A model generated the notes under the pieces. It was given only the letters and a program-made list of their open reading frames with translations, made no database searches and was not told the origin of the DNA. 64,000 nt of DNA, taken from Flavobacterium suncheonense GH29-5 = DSM 17707. Its GTDB lineage: Bacteria > Bacteroidota > Bacteroidia > Flavobacteriales > Flavobacteriaceae. Below, piece by piece: positions 8,460 through 16,941 of this stretch. The DNA is taken from positions 57,401-121,400 of the forward strand of contig NZ_AUCZ01000010.1 of assembly GCF_000430025.1 (NCBI RefSeq), given 5' to 3'. The position numbers and the translations under genes are program-made. Position 1 is the first letter of the stretch, and every line of letters begins with the position of its first letter.

Positions 8460-8891
8460 TTACTGACAGGCAATTTTAGATACACGGTTGGCGTGTCTGC
8501 CGCCCTCAAAATCGGTAGTTAAAAACGTTTCCACCATTTCGACCGCTTGCTTGATGTTGGTATAACGCGCCGGTATGCTGATGACGTTCGCATCGTTGTG
8601 CTGACGCGCTAAAGCCGCAATTTCATTGATCCAGCAAAGCGCGGCACGCACGCCCTGATGTTTGTTGGCGGTGATGGCAATTCCGTTTCCGCTGCCGCAG
8701 ATGATGATGCCGAAGTTCGCTTTCCCGCTTTCCACATCATTGGCTACCGCGTGTCCGAAATCCGGGTAATCCACGCTGTCGAACGTGTCGGTTCCGTGGT
8801 TGATTACGGTGTGCCCTTTTTCCTCTAAGTGTTTAACAATGGCGTTTTTGTAGTCGGGACCGGCGTGGTCGTTTCCTATGGAGATAATCAT
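8460..8891 (-). CDS. rpiB: Ribose-5-phosphate isomerase B
   Basis: 143 residues from the ATG at 8891. RpiB interconverts ribose 5-phosphate and ribulose 5-phosphate in the pentose phosphate pathway. The LacAB/RpiB fold is clear from IGNDHAG at residues 5-11, the catalytic Cys65 in GIIICGSGNGIAI, and the C-terminal region with EGGRHANRVSKI. An upstream in-frame TTG at 8930 overlaps a perfect -7 box (8917-8924), so it cannot be the start of that transcript. The enzyme is cytosolic. The DUF2007 gene lies just upstream on the same strand. Confidence 0.93.
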   Translation of the reverse strand: MIISIGNDHAGPDYKNAIVKHLEEKGHTVINHGTDTFDSVDYPDFGHAVANDVESGKANFGIIICGSGNGIAITANKHQGVRAALCWINEIAALARQHNDANVISIPARYTNIKQAVEMVETFLTTDFEGGRHANRVSKIACQ

Positions 8892-8916
8892 GGTGTTGTG
8901 TTTGTTTAGTTTGCTG

Positions 8917-8924
8917 CAAAGGTA
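8917..8924 (-). promoter_or_regulatory. rpiB: -7 promoter box of rpiB
   Basis: TACCTTTG on the minus strand, 25 bp before the rpiB ATG at 8891. It lies immediately after the DUF2007 stop codon and shows that rpiB can be transcribed on its own. Confidence 0.6.
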
Positions 8925-8926
8925 AT

Positions 8927-9166
8927 TCAAACGATTTTTAAATTCGATTCATCATTCAATTTTTTTAGAATTTCCCGAACCGTTTCCGCATCTTCCGGAT
9001 GCACTTTCAATCTGATTCCGCCTAAGGCCTGCGAATACATGGGCGCTATGTTCATCATCGTTTCATTTTCAAAGAAATAATCGATTTCCGCCTGATCCAA
9101 AAGATGCTTCAGCACGGTAATTTCATGCGGATAATCAAAAACGGCCACGGTTACAAAATCGTTCAT
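8927..9166 (-). CDS. DUF2007-type putative signal-transducing protein
   Basis: 79 residues from the ATG at 9166, with the DUF2007 pattern: TVAVFDYPHEITVLKHLLDQ at the start, a central FFENETM, then GGIRLKVHPEDAETVREIL. DUF2007 proteins are small GlnB-like ferredoxin-fold domains of unproven function. A longer form starting at the ATG at 9208 is possible, but a near-perfect -7 box (TATCTTTA, 9182-9189) lies between the two starts and favours the shorter protein. It precedes rpiB on the same strand. Confidence 0.72.
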   Translation of the reverse strand: MNDFVTVAVFDYPHEITVLKHLLDQAEIDYFFENETMMNIAPMYSQALGGIRLKVHPEDAETVREILKKLNDESNLKIV

Positions 9167-9276
9167 CTGAAAAGCTTTCGTTAAAGATACGAAAGTTATT
9201 TTTTCCATAAATCTAATGCGTAAATTCTGATTTCTGATTTGTTATTCGTAATTTTCAGCAATAATAGAATGAACAA

Positions 9277-11457
9277 ATGAGCAAGAAGTTTCACAAAGCC
9301 GGAAAAAAACAAAAAGATTTTTCCGCAAAGATTTTTAAGATTTTATCCCAAGACCCTAATAAAACCTTCAATTACAAACAAATAGCCGCCGCTTTAGAAG
9401 TAACCGATACCAAAAGCCGCAATGAAATCATCAAAGAGCTGGGCCATCTGGCGTCCAAAGAAAAAATTCAGGAAGTGGAGCGCGGCAAGTACAAAATCAT
9501 TTCCAAAACCGAATATTACGAAGGTATTGTCGACATGACCAGCCGCAAAACCGGTTATCTGGTGTGTCCGGATCTGGAACACGATGTTTTCATTCCGTTC
9601 CACAACCTCAACCATGCTTTGGACGGCGATAAGGTAAAAGCCTATGTTTACAACCGGAGAACCTCGCGCAGGCCGGAAGCCGAAGTCGTGGAAATCCTCG
9701 AGCGTGCCAAAACGGAATTCGTAGGGGTCATCGACATCCAGAAAAACTTTGCGTTTGTAACCACGGCCAACGCCAAAATGTATACCGATATCTTCATTCC
9801 GAAAGACAAAATCGGCGAAGCACAAAACGGCGATGTGGTGTTGGTGAAGATGCAGGACTGGCCGAAAAAAGCCGACAGTCCGTTTGGAGAAGTCATCAAA
9901 GTATTGGGTAAACCAGGCGAACACGATACCGAAATGCATGCGATTTTAGCCGAATACGGTTTGCCGTACGATTTCCCGATTGAAGTGGAAACTTATGCTA
10001 AAAAATTAGACACCTCGATTACCGAAGAAGAAATTGCCAAACGCCGCGACATGCGCGATACGCTAACCTTCACCATCGACCCGAAAGATGCCAAAGATTT
10101 TGACGACGCACTTTCCTTCAAAGTATTGGAAAACGGCAACTACGAAATCGGAATCCACATTGCCGACGTATCGCATTATGTACAGGAAGGCACCATTTTA
10201 GAAGAAGAAGCATACAAACGCGCGACTTCGGTATATTTAGTAGACAGGGTGGTGCCGATGTTACCGGAAGTACTGAGTAATTTCGCCTGTTCCCTACGTC
10301 CGCATGAAGAAAAATATACATTTTCCGCGGTTTTTGAGCTGAACGACAAAGCGGAATTGCTGAACCAGTGGTTTGGACGAACCGTAATCTATTCCGACCA
10401 GCGTTTTGCGTACGAAGAAGCGCAGCACATCATCGAAACCAAAGAAGATAAAATCCCTGCCGAAATTTCCTTAACCGGAGCAGAATATCAGGTGCCTGCC
10501 CCTATTGTAGAAGCCACCCTGAAACTGGACGAACTCGCCAAAATCATGCGAAGAAAACGTATGGCCAACGGTGCAATTTCCTTCGACAAAGTGGAAGTGA
10601 AATTTAAGTTGGACGAAAATGACGAACCGGTTGGTGTGTACTTCAAAGTAGCGAAAGACGCGAATCACCTTATCGAAGAATTCATGCTCTTGGCCAATAG
10701 AAAAGTGGCGGAATTCGTCGGAAAACAGAAAAAAACCTTTGTCTACCGCATTCACGACGAACCAAACGAAGACAAATTAATCAACCTGCAAACCGTTATT
10801 TCGAAATTCGGCTACAGCCTGAACTTTAAATCGCGTGACAGCATTTCCAAATCGTTAAACACCTTATTGGAAGACGTTAACGGGAAAAAAGAACAGAATT
10901 TAGTAGATACACTGGCTATCCGAAGCATGAGCAAAGCGGTTTATTCAACCGAAAATATCGGCCATTACGGACTGGCTTTTGATTACTATTCGCATTTTAC
11001 TTCCCCAATCCGTCGTTATCCCGATGTCATGGCACACCGTTTGCTGCAGCATTATTTAGACGGCGGCAAAAGCGTAAGCGAAGAAGAATACGAAGAAAAA
11101 TGCGTGCATTCTTCCCAAATGGAAAACATGGCAGCCAATGCCGAACGCGATTCTGTGAAATACATGCAGGTGAAATACATGCAGGATCATAAAGACCAGG
11201 AGTTTTTGGGCGTGATTTCCGGGGTGACCGAATGGGGGATTTATGTGGAAATCATCGAAAACAAATGCGAAGGCATGGTGCGCATCCGTGAAATAAAAGA
11301 CGACTATTACACGTTTGATGAAAAACAATACGCGTTGGTAGGCGAGATGGCCCACAACATTTTACAGCTGGGCGACGAAGTGTATGTGAAAGTAAAAAAC
11401 GCCGATTTGGTTAAAAAACAACTGGATTTTCATTTTATCCGAAGAAACGAACAATAA
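9277..11457 (+). CDS. rnr: Ribonuclease R
   Basis: 726 residues, typical length. A Lys-rich N-terminus leads into a winged-helix domain (about 20-75), two cold-shock/OB domains (about 85-220), the RNB catalytic domain with the metal-binding cluster FTIDPKDAKDFDDALS near residues 265-280 and TSPIRRYPDVMAHRLL near 575-590, and a C-terminal S1 domain (GVISGVTEWGIYVEI, about 645-720). RNase R is a 3'-5' exoribonuclease that degrades structured RNA in the cytosol. The GIN-domain gene follows after 11 bp and may be co-transcribed. Confidence 0.96.
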   Translation: MSKKFHKAGKKQKDFSAKIFKILSQDPNKTFNYKQIAAALEVTDTKSRNEIIKELGHLASKEKIQEVERGKYKIISKTEYYEGIVDMTSRKTGYLVCPDLEHDVFIPFHNLNHALDGDKVKAYVYNRRTSRRPEAEVVEILERAKTEFVGVIDIQKNFAFVTTANAKMYTDIFIPKDKIGEAQNGDVVLVKMQDWPKKADSPFGEVIKVLGKPGEHDTEMHAILAEYGLPYDFPIEVETYAKKLDTSITEEEIAKRRDMRDTLTFTIDPKDAKDFDDALSFKVLENGNYEIGIHIADVSHYVQEGTILEEEAYKRATSVYLVDRVVPMLPEVLSNFACSLRPHEEKYTFSAVFELNDKAELLNQWFGRTVIYSDQRFAYEEAQHIIETKEDKIPAEISLTGAEYQVPAPIVEATLKLDELAKIMRRKRMANGAISFDKVEVKFKLDENDEPVGVYFKVAKDANHLIEEFMLLANRKVAEFVGKQKKTFVYRIHDEPNEDKLINLQTVISKFGYSLNFKSRDSISKSLNTLLEDVNGKKEQNLVDTLAIRSMSKAVYSTENIGHYGLAFDYYSHFTSPIRRYPDVMAHRLLQHYLDGGKSVSEEEYEEKCVHSSQMENMAANAERDSVKYMQVKYMQDHKDQEFLGVISGVTEWGIYVEIIENKCEGMVRIREIKDDYYTFDEKQYALVGEMAHNILQLGDEVYVKVKNADLVKKQLDFHFIRRNEQ

Positions 11458-11468
11458 ATTAATACCGT

Positions 11469-12158
11469 ATGAAACAAATAGTGATTGCTTTGCTTTTAGT
11501 AGCACAATTAGGTTTTTCACAAAAGAAAAGTACCCGAAACGTGGGCGATTTTACCGTGGTAAAAGCCTTTGATAAGATTTCCGTCCAACTCATCCAGAGC
11601 ACCGAAACCAAAGTGGAATTGTCGGGCGACCGCAGCGATGAAGTGGAACTGGTCAATAAAAACGGGGAATTAAAAATCCGCATGCCGTTAAAAGGATTGC
11701 TGAAAGGCGAAGAAGTAACCGCCATCGTTTACTTTAAAAGACTGGAAGGCGTGGAAGCCAGCGAAGGCGCTTATGTTTCCAGCCCGGCGGTTTTCAATGC
11801 CGTGGATTTCAACGTCAACGCCAAAGAAGGGGCCGAAATCCGTCTGACTTTGGATGCCAAAAGAGTTACCGTGAAAGCGTCTTCCGGAGCGATGGTGCGT
11901 TTAAACGGTAAGGCCCAGAATCAGGATATTGTGGTGTCCGGCGGCGGAACGGTTAAAGCGAGCAGTCTGGAAGGAGAACAAACCGTTGTAGTTATAAACG
12001 CCGGTGGAGAAGCCGATGTAACCGCGTCCGAATTGGTCGATGCCAAAACAAGAGCCGGCGGAACCATTACGATTTACGGCAATCCGCGTCAGATCAATCA
12101 GAAAACGGTGGCCGGCGGAAACATCCGTCAGCACAACCTGCCTAAAAACGACAATTAA
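11469..12158 (+). CDS. Exported GIN-domain (DUF2807) protein
   Basis: 229 residues. The signal peptide is about residues 1-18 (VIALLLVAQLGFS). A repetitive beta-helix-like domain typical of the head-GIN/DUF2807 family follows: FDKISVQLIQSTETKVELSG, GVEASEGAYVSS, AKRVTVKASSGAMVRLNG, and a tail with GGTITIYGNPRQIN. The family is common in Bacteroidota and assumed to be periplasmic or cell-surface; its function is unknown. It follows rnr by 11 bp in the same direction. Confidence 0.8.
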   Translation: MKQIVIALLLVAQLGFSQKKSTRNVGDFTVVKAFDKISVQLIQSTETKVELSGDRSDEVELVNKNGELKIRMPLKGLLKGEEVTAIVYFKRLEGVEASEGAYVSSPAVFNAVDFNVNAKEGAEIRLTLDAKRVTVKASSGAMVRLNGKAQNQDIVVSGGGTVKASSLEGEQTVVVINAGGEADVTASELVDAKTRAGGTITIYGNPRQINQKTVAGGNIRQHNLPKNDN

Positions 12159-12169
12159 ATTTAAAATTC

Positions 12170-12177
12170 TATATTTG
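12170..12177 (+). promoter_or_regulatory. -7 promoter box of the LysE-family gene
   Basis: TATATTTG, a perfect TANNTTTG, 19 bp before the ATG at 12197 and just after the GIN-gene stop. Confidence 0.55.
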
Positions 12178-12196
12178 TAAGCATAACTTCTGCTGC

Positions 12197-12886
12197 ATGA
12201 TTGAAGACATCCTCACCGGAATTCCGCTCGGGTTTTTCCTGAGTTTTATGATAGGCCCCGTTTTTTTCGTACTCATTGAAACCAGTATCACCAAAGGTTT
12301 CCGTGCGGCCATGTCGTTTGATTTCGGAGTGGTTCTGGCTGATATTTTCTTTATTGCGGTGGCCTATTTCAGTAGTTACCGGCTGATTCAGAGCATTAAG
12401 GATGATCCGGCCCTGTTCATTTTCGGCGGGATTATTATGTTTACCTACGGGCTGATTACCTTTCTGAAACTACGAAAAGCCCACAGAAACATAGACACGG
12501 ACGAAGAAGTGGCCGAGTTGATTAAAAAAGATTATCTGAGCCTCTTCATCAAAGGTTTTTTACTGAATTTCATCAACATCGGGGTATTGGGTTTCTGGCT
12601 GGCGATTATCATTGCCTTCGGACCGAAACTCGACATGGAAACCTCCCGTATGGCGGTTTTCTTTTCGGCAGTTTTGGGAGCCTATCTGTTTACGGACATC
12701 GGAAAAGTACTGTTAGCCAAGCAATTGCGACGTAAACTTACGCCCACCAACATCCTCAAAGTCAAAAAAGTAAGCAGTATTTTGTTGGTTATTTTCGGGC
12801 TGGTGCTGATGTTACAGGGCTGGTTTCCGAAAGAGAAAGAGTTTGTAAAAGAAACCCTGGAAAAAATAGAAGAAAAAGCACAATAA
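12197..12886 (+). CDS. LysE/RhtB-family transporter
   Basis: 229 residues with about six membrane helices. The family N-terminus is visible as GIPLGFFLSFMIGPVFFVLIE, followed by SITKGFRAAMSFDFGVVLADI, a cytosolic loop with a charged segment around residues 95-115, and helices containing NFINIGVLGFWLAIII. LysE-family proteins export amino acids; the substrate cannot be read from sequence. It has its own promoter box and ends at a hairpin terminator. Confidence 0.85.
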   Translation: MIEDILTGIPLGFFLSFMIGPVFFVLIETSITKGFRAAMSFDFGVVLADIFFIAVAYFSSYRLIQSIKDDPALFIFGGIIMFTYGLITFLKLRKAHRNIDTDEEVAELIKKDYLSLFIKGFLLNFINIGVLGFWLAIIIAFGPKLDMETSRMAVFFSAVLGAYLFTDIGKVLLAKQLRRKLTPTNILKVKKVSSILLVIFGLVLMLQGWFPKEKEFVKETLEKIEEKAQ

Positions 12887-12890
12887 CAGA

Positions 12891-12916
12891 AGCAGCCTTT
12901 ACGGTTGCTTTTTTTA
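12891..12916 (+). terminator. Terminator after the LysE-family gene
   Basis: AGCAGCC at 12891-12897 can pair (one G-U) with GGTTGCT, and a run of seven Ts follows. Confidence 0.7.
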
Positions 12917-12956
12917 TGGAGAACCGGAAGGCCTGAAACCCAGACTGCTTAAAAAC

Positions 12957-12987
12957 AAAAAAACCTCCAGGTTTCCCTGAAGGTTTC
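12957..12987 (-). terminator. Terminator after tRNA-Cys
   Basis: On the minus strand, directly after the tRNA, AACCTTCAGG pairs with CCTGGAGGTT around a GAAA loop and a T-run follows. Confidence 0.75.
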
Positions 12988-12989
12988 TG

Positions 12990-13060
12990 AGGCATCGAGC
13001 GGATTCGAACCGCTGTAGACGGTTTTGCAGACCGCTTCCTAGCCACTCGGACACGATGCC
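12990..13060 (-). tRNA. tRNA-Cys (anticodon GCA)
   Basis: The minus strand folds as a full cloverleaf of 71 nt including the discriminator U. The acceptor stem is GGCATCG/CGATGCC. The anticodon stem GCGGT/ACCGT carries the loop CTGCAAA, so the anticodon is GCA. The T arm is AGCGG-TTCGAAT-CCGCT. CCA is not encoded. U73 is the usual cysteine identity base. It has its own promoter and terminator. Confidence 0.95.
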
Positions 13061-13074
13061 GTTGTTATGGACGG

Positions 13075-13104
13075 CAAATATAACAATAAATTTCAAATTC
13101 CAAA
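13075..13104 (-). promoter_or_regulatory. tRNA-Cys promoter (-33 TTTG and -7 TATATTTG)
   Basis: On the minus strand TTTG (13101-13104) and TATATTTG (13075-13082) are 18 bp apart, an ideal Bacteroidota promoter ending 14 bp before the mature tRNA 5' end. Confidence 0.8.
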
Positions 13105-13118
13105 TCGGAAATGCCAAA

Positions 13119-13478
13119 TTAACTGCGGTATTCTTCGATTTGCACGGTAACTGCTTCAACATCACCACCTATAGGCGGATTCAGTTTGGAAACCCCAACA
13201 ACAATTCGCGAAACCGCCGGAATCTCTTTAAAAATACGGGCAACAATGCGCTGTGCCACGTGCTCGAGTAATTTGGAACGGATGGCCATTTCTTCCACCA
13301 CGATTTTGTTGAGATGGACGTAATCTACCGTGTCTGCCAATTTATCGGAAAAGGAAGATTTGCGCAAATCGGCTTTGATTTCCAGATCTACGGAATAATC
13401 GGAACCGATTTTGCTTTCCTCCACCAGACAACCGTGAAAGGAAAAGGTCCGGATGTTTTTTAATTTAATAACTCCCAT
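13119..13478 (-). CDS. folB: Dihydroneopterin aldolase
   Basis: 119 residues, normal for FolB, which cleaves 7,8-dihydroneopterin to 6-hydroxymethyl-dihydropterin in folate synthesis. Visible family features are [18 protein letters not shown] at the N-terminus, the substrate-binding [11 protein letters not shown] strand, [10 protein letters not shown] and the conserved LLEHVAQRI with its glutamate, followed by [15 protein letters not shown]. FolB works as a cytosolic octamer. It is divergent from glnS, and the two share a short intergenic region. Confidence 0.92.
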   Translation of the reverse strand: MGVIKLKNIRTFSFHGCLVEESKIGSDYSVDLEIKADLRKSSFSDKLADTVDYVHLNKIVVEEMAIRSKLLEHVAQRIVARIFKEIPAVSRIVVGVSKLNPPIGGDVEAVTVQIEEYRS

Positions 13479-13569
13479 GCTGTATGGATTCGTTTACATT
13501 TTACCCGATAAATGTACAAAAATTGCGCAGAACCCCATCGGCAATAACCGAAATAATCAACAAATTTGA

Positions 13570-13577
13570 TACCTTTG
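13570..13577 (+). promoter_or_regulatory. glnS: -7 promoter box of glnS
   Basis: TACCTTTG, 20 bp before the ATG at 13598. It lies inside the upstream in-frame extension to 13484 and so fixes the start at 13598. Confidence 0.65.
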
Positions 13578-13597
13578 CTTTCTCAATTTTTAGCAGC

Positions 13598-15697
13598 ATG
13601 TCTACGAAAGAAAGATCCTTGAATTTTATAGAACAAATCATTGAAGAAGATTTAAAAAATGGTTTGTCCAACGATAAATTGCGTTTTCGTTTTCCGCCGG
13701 AACCAAACGGCTATCTGCACATCGGTCACGCCAGTGCAATCTGTCTGAATTTCGGTTTGGGCATCGATTACAACGCTCCCGTTAACCTGCGTTTTGACGA
13801 CACTAATCCTGCCAAAGAAGAGCAGGAATACGTAGATGCCATCAAACGCGATGTGGAATGGCTGGGCTTCAAGTGGGCTAACGAATGTTACGCCTCCGAT
13901 TATTTCCAGCAGTTGTACGACTGGGCCGTAGAACTCATCAAAAAAGGAAAAGCGTATGTAGACAGCCAGACTTCGGAAGAAATGGCCCAACAAAAAGGAA
14001 CGCCAACCCAGGCCGGAACCGAAAGTCCGTACCGCAACAGATCCGTAGCAGAAAACTTAGACCTGTTCGAACGCATGAAAAACGGCGAATTCGAAGAAGG
14101 TACCCATATTTTGCGCGCTAAAATCGACATGGCTTCCCCAAATATGATCATGCGGGATCCGATCATGTACCGTATTTTACACAAACACCATCACAGAACC
14201 GGCGACAAATGGTGCGTCTATCCGATGTACGACTGGGCGCACGGGGAAAGTGATTATTTAGAGCAGGTTTCCCACTCGTTCTGTACGCTGGAGTTTTTAC
14301 CGCACCGCGAACTGTACGACTGGTTTTTGGATAACATTTACGACGATAAAAAAGTGCGTCCGAAACAGCGCGAGTTTGCCCGTAGAAATTTATCGCATAC
14401 GGTAGTTTCCAAACGCAAATTGCTGCAACTGGTTCAGGAAGGGCACGTTAACGGTTGGGACGATCCGAGAATGAGTACGATTTCCGGAATGCGTCGTCGC
14501 GGGTATACGCCGATGGCCATCCGAAATTTTGCCGAAACCATCGGGATTGCGAAACGCGACAACCTGATTGATGTTTCCCTGCTGGAATTCTGCGTGCGCG
14601 AAGATCTTAATAAAATTACACCGCGCGTGATGGCGGTAATCGATCCGGTGAAACTGGTGATTACCAATTATCCGGAAAGCAAAACCGAATGGCTCGAAGC
14701 GGAAAACAATCCGGAAGAAGAAGTGATGACCTACCGTCAGGTGCCGTTTTCCAAAGAATTGTACATCGAAAGAGAAGACTTTCTGGAAGAGGCGAGCAGC
14801 AAGTTTTTCCGTTTGACCTTAGGGAAAGAAGTGCGTTTGAAAAATGCGTACATCATCAAAGGGGAAAGCGTGATTAAAGACGCGGAAGGAAAAATTACCG
14901 AAATCCACGCGACCTACGACGAAGACAGCCGAAGTGGAAGCGGAAGTGAAGCCAGCAACCGCAAAGTGTCCGGAACCATTCACTGGGTATCGGCCGCACA
15001 TGCGGTAAAAGCGGAAATCCGTCTGTACGACCGTTTGTTCCTGGACGAATCGCCGGATACGCACAAGGATAAAAACTTCCTGGATTTCGTGAATCCAAAT
15101 TCCTTAAAAGTGGTTACCGGATTTGTGGAACCCAGCCTGACAACGGCTAAAGAAGGCGATAAATTCCAGTTTCAGCGCGTGGGCTATTTCTGTGTGGACC
15201 GCGACAGTACGCCGGAACATCTGGTCTTCAACAAAACCGTGGATCTGAAAGATTCCTGGGAAGAAAAAGGAAAAAAAGAGGAAAATACCATCAACAATTC
15301 GTTGAAGGAAATCAATAAATATTTCAAAGTTACCACAGACGAAGAAAGAGCCGCTATTGAAAAAACGATCGGAGAGAACCTTAAAACCGTTTCGAATTAC
15401 AGCTTGCTGCAAAATTCGCTGAAGAAAAACATCAACAACAACAAGGCGTCGTTGCTGTTTTCCAATTGGGTGCTGAAATATTCGGACACTCTTAAAGCGT
15501 CGGATGTGGAAACGGAACTGTTGCACAAATTGTACAACATGTCGCTGAAAAGTGAATCGCCGTTTGTGCGTTTGGAAGTGCTTCAGAATCTGAAAAAGGA
15601 CAACGTTAATTCTGAACTGTTCAAAACCCAGTTTTCCGAAATGAAAACAACCGAAAAAAACGAAGCGGTTTTAAAAACACTTTCCGAATTGGCGTAA
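13598..15697 (+). CDS. glnS: Glutaminyl-tRNA synthetase with C-terminal extension
   Basis: 699 residues, about 145 longer than E. coli GlnRS. The HIGH motif is in [15 protein letters not shown] (near residue 33) and the class I KMSKS-like motif is VVSKRK. An anticodon-binding double beta-barrel runs to about residue 550. The additional helical C-terminus ([16 protein letters not shown] to the end) matches the extension that databases often call a YqeY-domain fusion in Bacteroidota. The enzyme charges tRNA-Gln directly, so an amidotransferase route is not needed for Gln. The first 38 codons of the longest frame are excluded because the promoter box lies within them. Confidence 0.95.
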   Translation: MSTKERSLNFIEQIIEEDLKNGLSNDKLRFRFPPEPNGYLHIGHASAICLNFGLGIDYNAPVNLRFDDTNPAKEEQEYVDAIKRDVEWLGFKWANECYASDYFQQLYDWAVELIKKGKAYVDSQTSEEMAQQKGTPTQAGTESPYRNRSVAENLDLFERMKNGEFEEGTHILRAKIDMASPNMIMRDPIMYRILHKHHHRTGDKWCVYPMYDWAHGESDYLEQVSHSFCTLEFLPHRELYDWFLDNIYDDKKVRPKQREFARRNLSHTVVSKRKLLQLVQEGHVNGWDDPRMSTISGMRRRGYTPMAIRNFAETIGIAKRDNLIDVSLLEFCVREDLNKITPRVMAVIDPVKLVITNYPESKTEWLEAENNPEEEVMTYRQVPFSKELYIEREDFLEEASSKFFRLTLGKEVRLKNAYIIKGESVIKDAEGKITEIHATYDEDSRSGSGSEASNRKVSGTIHWVSAAHAVKAEIRLYDRLFLDESPDTHKDKNFLDFVNPNSLKVVTGFVEPSLTTAKEGDKFQFQRVGYFCVDRDSTPEHLVFNKTVDLKDSWEEKGKKEENTINNSLKEINKYFKVTTDEERAAIEKTIGENLKTVSNYSLLQNSLKKNINNNKASLLFSNWVLKYSDTLKASDVETELLHKLYNMSLKSESPFVRLEVLQNLKKDNVNSELFKTQFSEMKTTEKNEAVLKTLSELA

Positions 15698-15998
15698 AGA
15701 ATACGTATAGTTTTTAGTAATACAAAATCCGCTTCACCGCGGATTTTTTTATTATTTATATTTCTTATTTTGTTTGTAATTACAATAATTTATATCTATT
15801 AAGATTGGCTTTTATATTTTACTTTATTTTTGTTTACTTTTTTAAACAACCTAATCGTGTGGTACTATAAAAAATCTTGCTTTAAATCGCTTTAAAATCA
15901 ATTTTAAGATTTTTAAGCGTTTTATTAACTAGAAATTAACGGGAAGACGTTTTTGGAATTCGTAAGTTTATAATTATGAATCCCAAAAAACTAAAATC
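15698..15998. other. AT-rich intergenic region before the YtxH operon
   Basis: About 300 bp without a gene. It starts with the glnS terminator. The remainder is AT-rich and contains an imperfect inverted repeat at 15888-15919 (CGCTTTAAAATC with GATTTTTAAGCG). A weak -7-like TAAGTTTA lies near 15963-15970. It probably serves as the long leader and promoter region of the stress-type operon downstream. Confidence 0.4.
15724..15750 (+). terminator. glnS terminator
   Basis: AAAATCCGC (15724-15732) pairs perfectly with GCGGATTTT (15739-15747) around a 6-nt loop, followed by more Ts. Confidence 0.88.
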
Positions 15999-16316
15999 AT
16001 GGCAAGCAACGCAGAAAAAACACTGTTGACACTTTTAGCCGGTGCAGCAGTAGGAGCAGGCTTAGGAATTTTGTTTGCTCCGGATAAAGGATCGGTAACC
16101 CGAAAAAGAATCAAAGACGGTTTCGAACACGAAAAAGAACGCTTAGGCGAAATCGCCGATAATATCAAAAATAAATTTTCACGACACAAACACGATATCG
16201 AATCGGAGTTTGAAGACATGTTGTCGCACACCCATTCCAAAAGAGAAGAAGTCATCGCCACCTTAGAGAAAAAACTGGCCGAATTAAAACGTCAGGCCAC
16301 CACCGCTAAAAATTAA
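15999..16316 (+). CDS. YtxH domain protein
   Basis: 105 residues. A short N-terminal glycine/alanine-rich hydrophobic segment (LLAGAAVGAGLGILFAPDKG, residues about 12-31) ends in the YtxH signature FAPxxG, followed by a long charged helix likely to form a coiled coil. YtxH proteins are small membrane-anchored proteins induced by general stress in Bacillus; their biochemical role is unknown. It is the first gene of a three-gene unit with the holin-like and DUF6327 genes (2-bp gap, then an 11-bp overlap). Confidence 0.85.
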   Translation: MASNAEKTLLTLLAGAAVGAGLGILFAPDKGSVTRKRIKDGFEHEKERLGEIADNIKNKFSRHKHDIESEFEDMLSHTHSKREEVIATLEKKLAELKRQATTAKN

Positions 16317-16318
16317 GT

Positions 16319-16672
16319 ATGCCTTTGGAAAAGCTAAAAGAAAACGCGGCAGCAATCCAGGAAAACGTAAAAGCAGCCGCAGAAAGCACCATTGCGTATT
16401 ACAAACTCTGGGGCTTCAAAATAGCCACAAAAGCAACCTTTATGCTCTTTAAAATGCTTTTGTTGGCCGTTTTCTTTATGATGGCCGTCTTGTTCTTTTC
16501 CCTTGCTTTAGCACTGTATTTAGGGGAACAGTATCAGAATACGGCGCTGGGTTTTTTGATCGTGGGAGGAATTTACTTTGTCTTCGGAATCCTTGTCTGG
16601 CTGCTGAAAGACAAAATTGGAGAGCGCACTGTTTTAAAGAAATTTTCGGAGGTATTTTTTAATGACGACTGA
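16319..16672 (+). CDS. Holin-superfamily-like membrane protein, stress operon type
   Basis: 117 residues. An amphipathic N-terminal helix is followed by two membrane helices around residues 42-66 and 76-98 separated by a short loop (YLGEQYQN), then a charged tail. The layout matches the putative Actinobacteriophage holin III superfamily proteins that occur in bacterial chromosomes beside YtxH genes. There is no lysin or phage gene nearby, so a lytic role is unlikely; a membrane-stress role is inferred from its neighbours. Confidence 0.7.
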   Translation: MPLEKLKENAAAIQENVKAAAESTIAYYKLWGFKIATKATFMLFKMLLLAVFFMMAVLFFSLALALYLGEQYQNTALGFLIVGGIYFVFGILVWLLKDKIGERTVLKKFSEVFFNDD

Positions 16673-16910
16673 TATGGGTGCAAAAGTGTATTCCTCGTAC
16701 AAGGAAATAGACCGGGATCTGGAAATTCTGAAACTCCAGAAAGAACTTGATTATGAAAAATTATCACTATCGGTAGAAAAAACCGTAGACGATGTAACGC
16801 CGGGAAGCATGCTGCAGCACGTTTTAGGGAATGTGGGTACCCTTGCGAACAAATACGATTTGCTTCAGAAGATTATCATTCCCTTCCTGATACGACGGTT
16901 TATGAAATAA
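16662..16910 (+). CDS. Small DUF6327-like protein
   Basis: 82 residues, or 78 if translation starts at the second Met (16674). It begins with VYSSYKEIDRDLEILKLQKELDYEKL, of which the YxEIDRDLEILKL core is characteristic, and ends in a basic amphipathic helix (IIPFLIRRFMK). I recall this as the DUF6327 family, found in Flavobacteriia behind YtxH and holin-like genes; no function is known. It overlaps the preceding gene by 11 bp and is followed by a terminator. Confidence 0.7.
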   Translation: MTTDMGAKVYSSYKEIDRDLEILKLQKELDYEKLSLSVEKTVDDVTPGSMLQHVLGNVGTLANKYDLLQKIIIPFLIRRFMK

Positions 16911-16935
16911 AAAAGAGGTCTTTAAGACCTCTTTT
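16911..16935. terminator. Bidirectional terminator between the YtxH operon and the SPFH gene
   Basis: AAAAGAGGTC (16911-16920) pairs perfectly with GACCTCTTTT (16926-16935) around TTTAA, with A- and T-tracts for both directions. Confidence 0.88.
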
Positions 16936-16941
16936 GCTGTA

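Noticed and set aside
9394..9939. 181-codon antisense frame in rnr
   Set aside because: A shadow of the rnr codons; His/Phe-rich translation, no promoter and no family resemblance. The same applies to the long antisense frames in tex, sufB and the M1 peptidase gene.
13484..13597. Longer N-terminus of glnS
   Set aside because: A perfect -7 box lies within it and the extra residues do not look like part of a GlnRS.
16319..16672. Holin-like gene as a sign of prophage
   Set aside because: No lysin, capsid, integrase or other phage gene is nearby; the YtxH and DUF6327 neighbours indicate a chromosomal stress operon.
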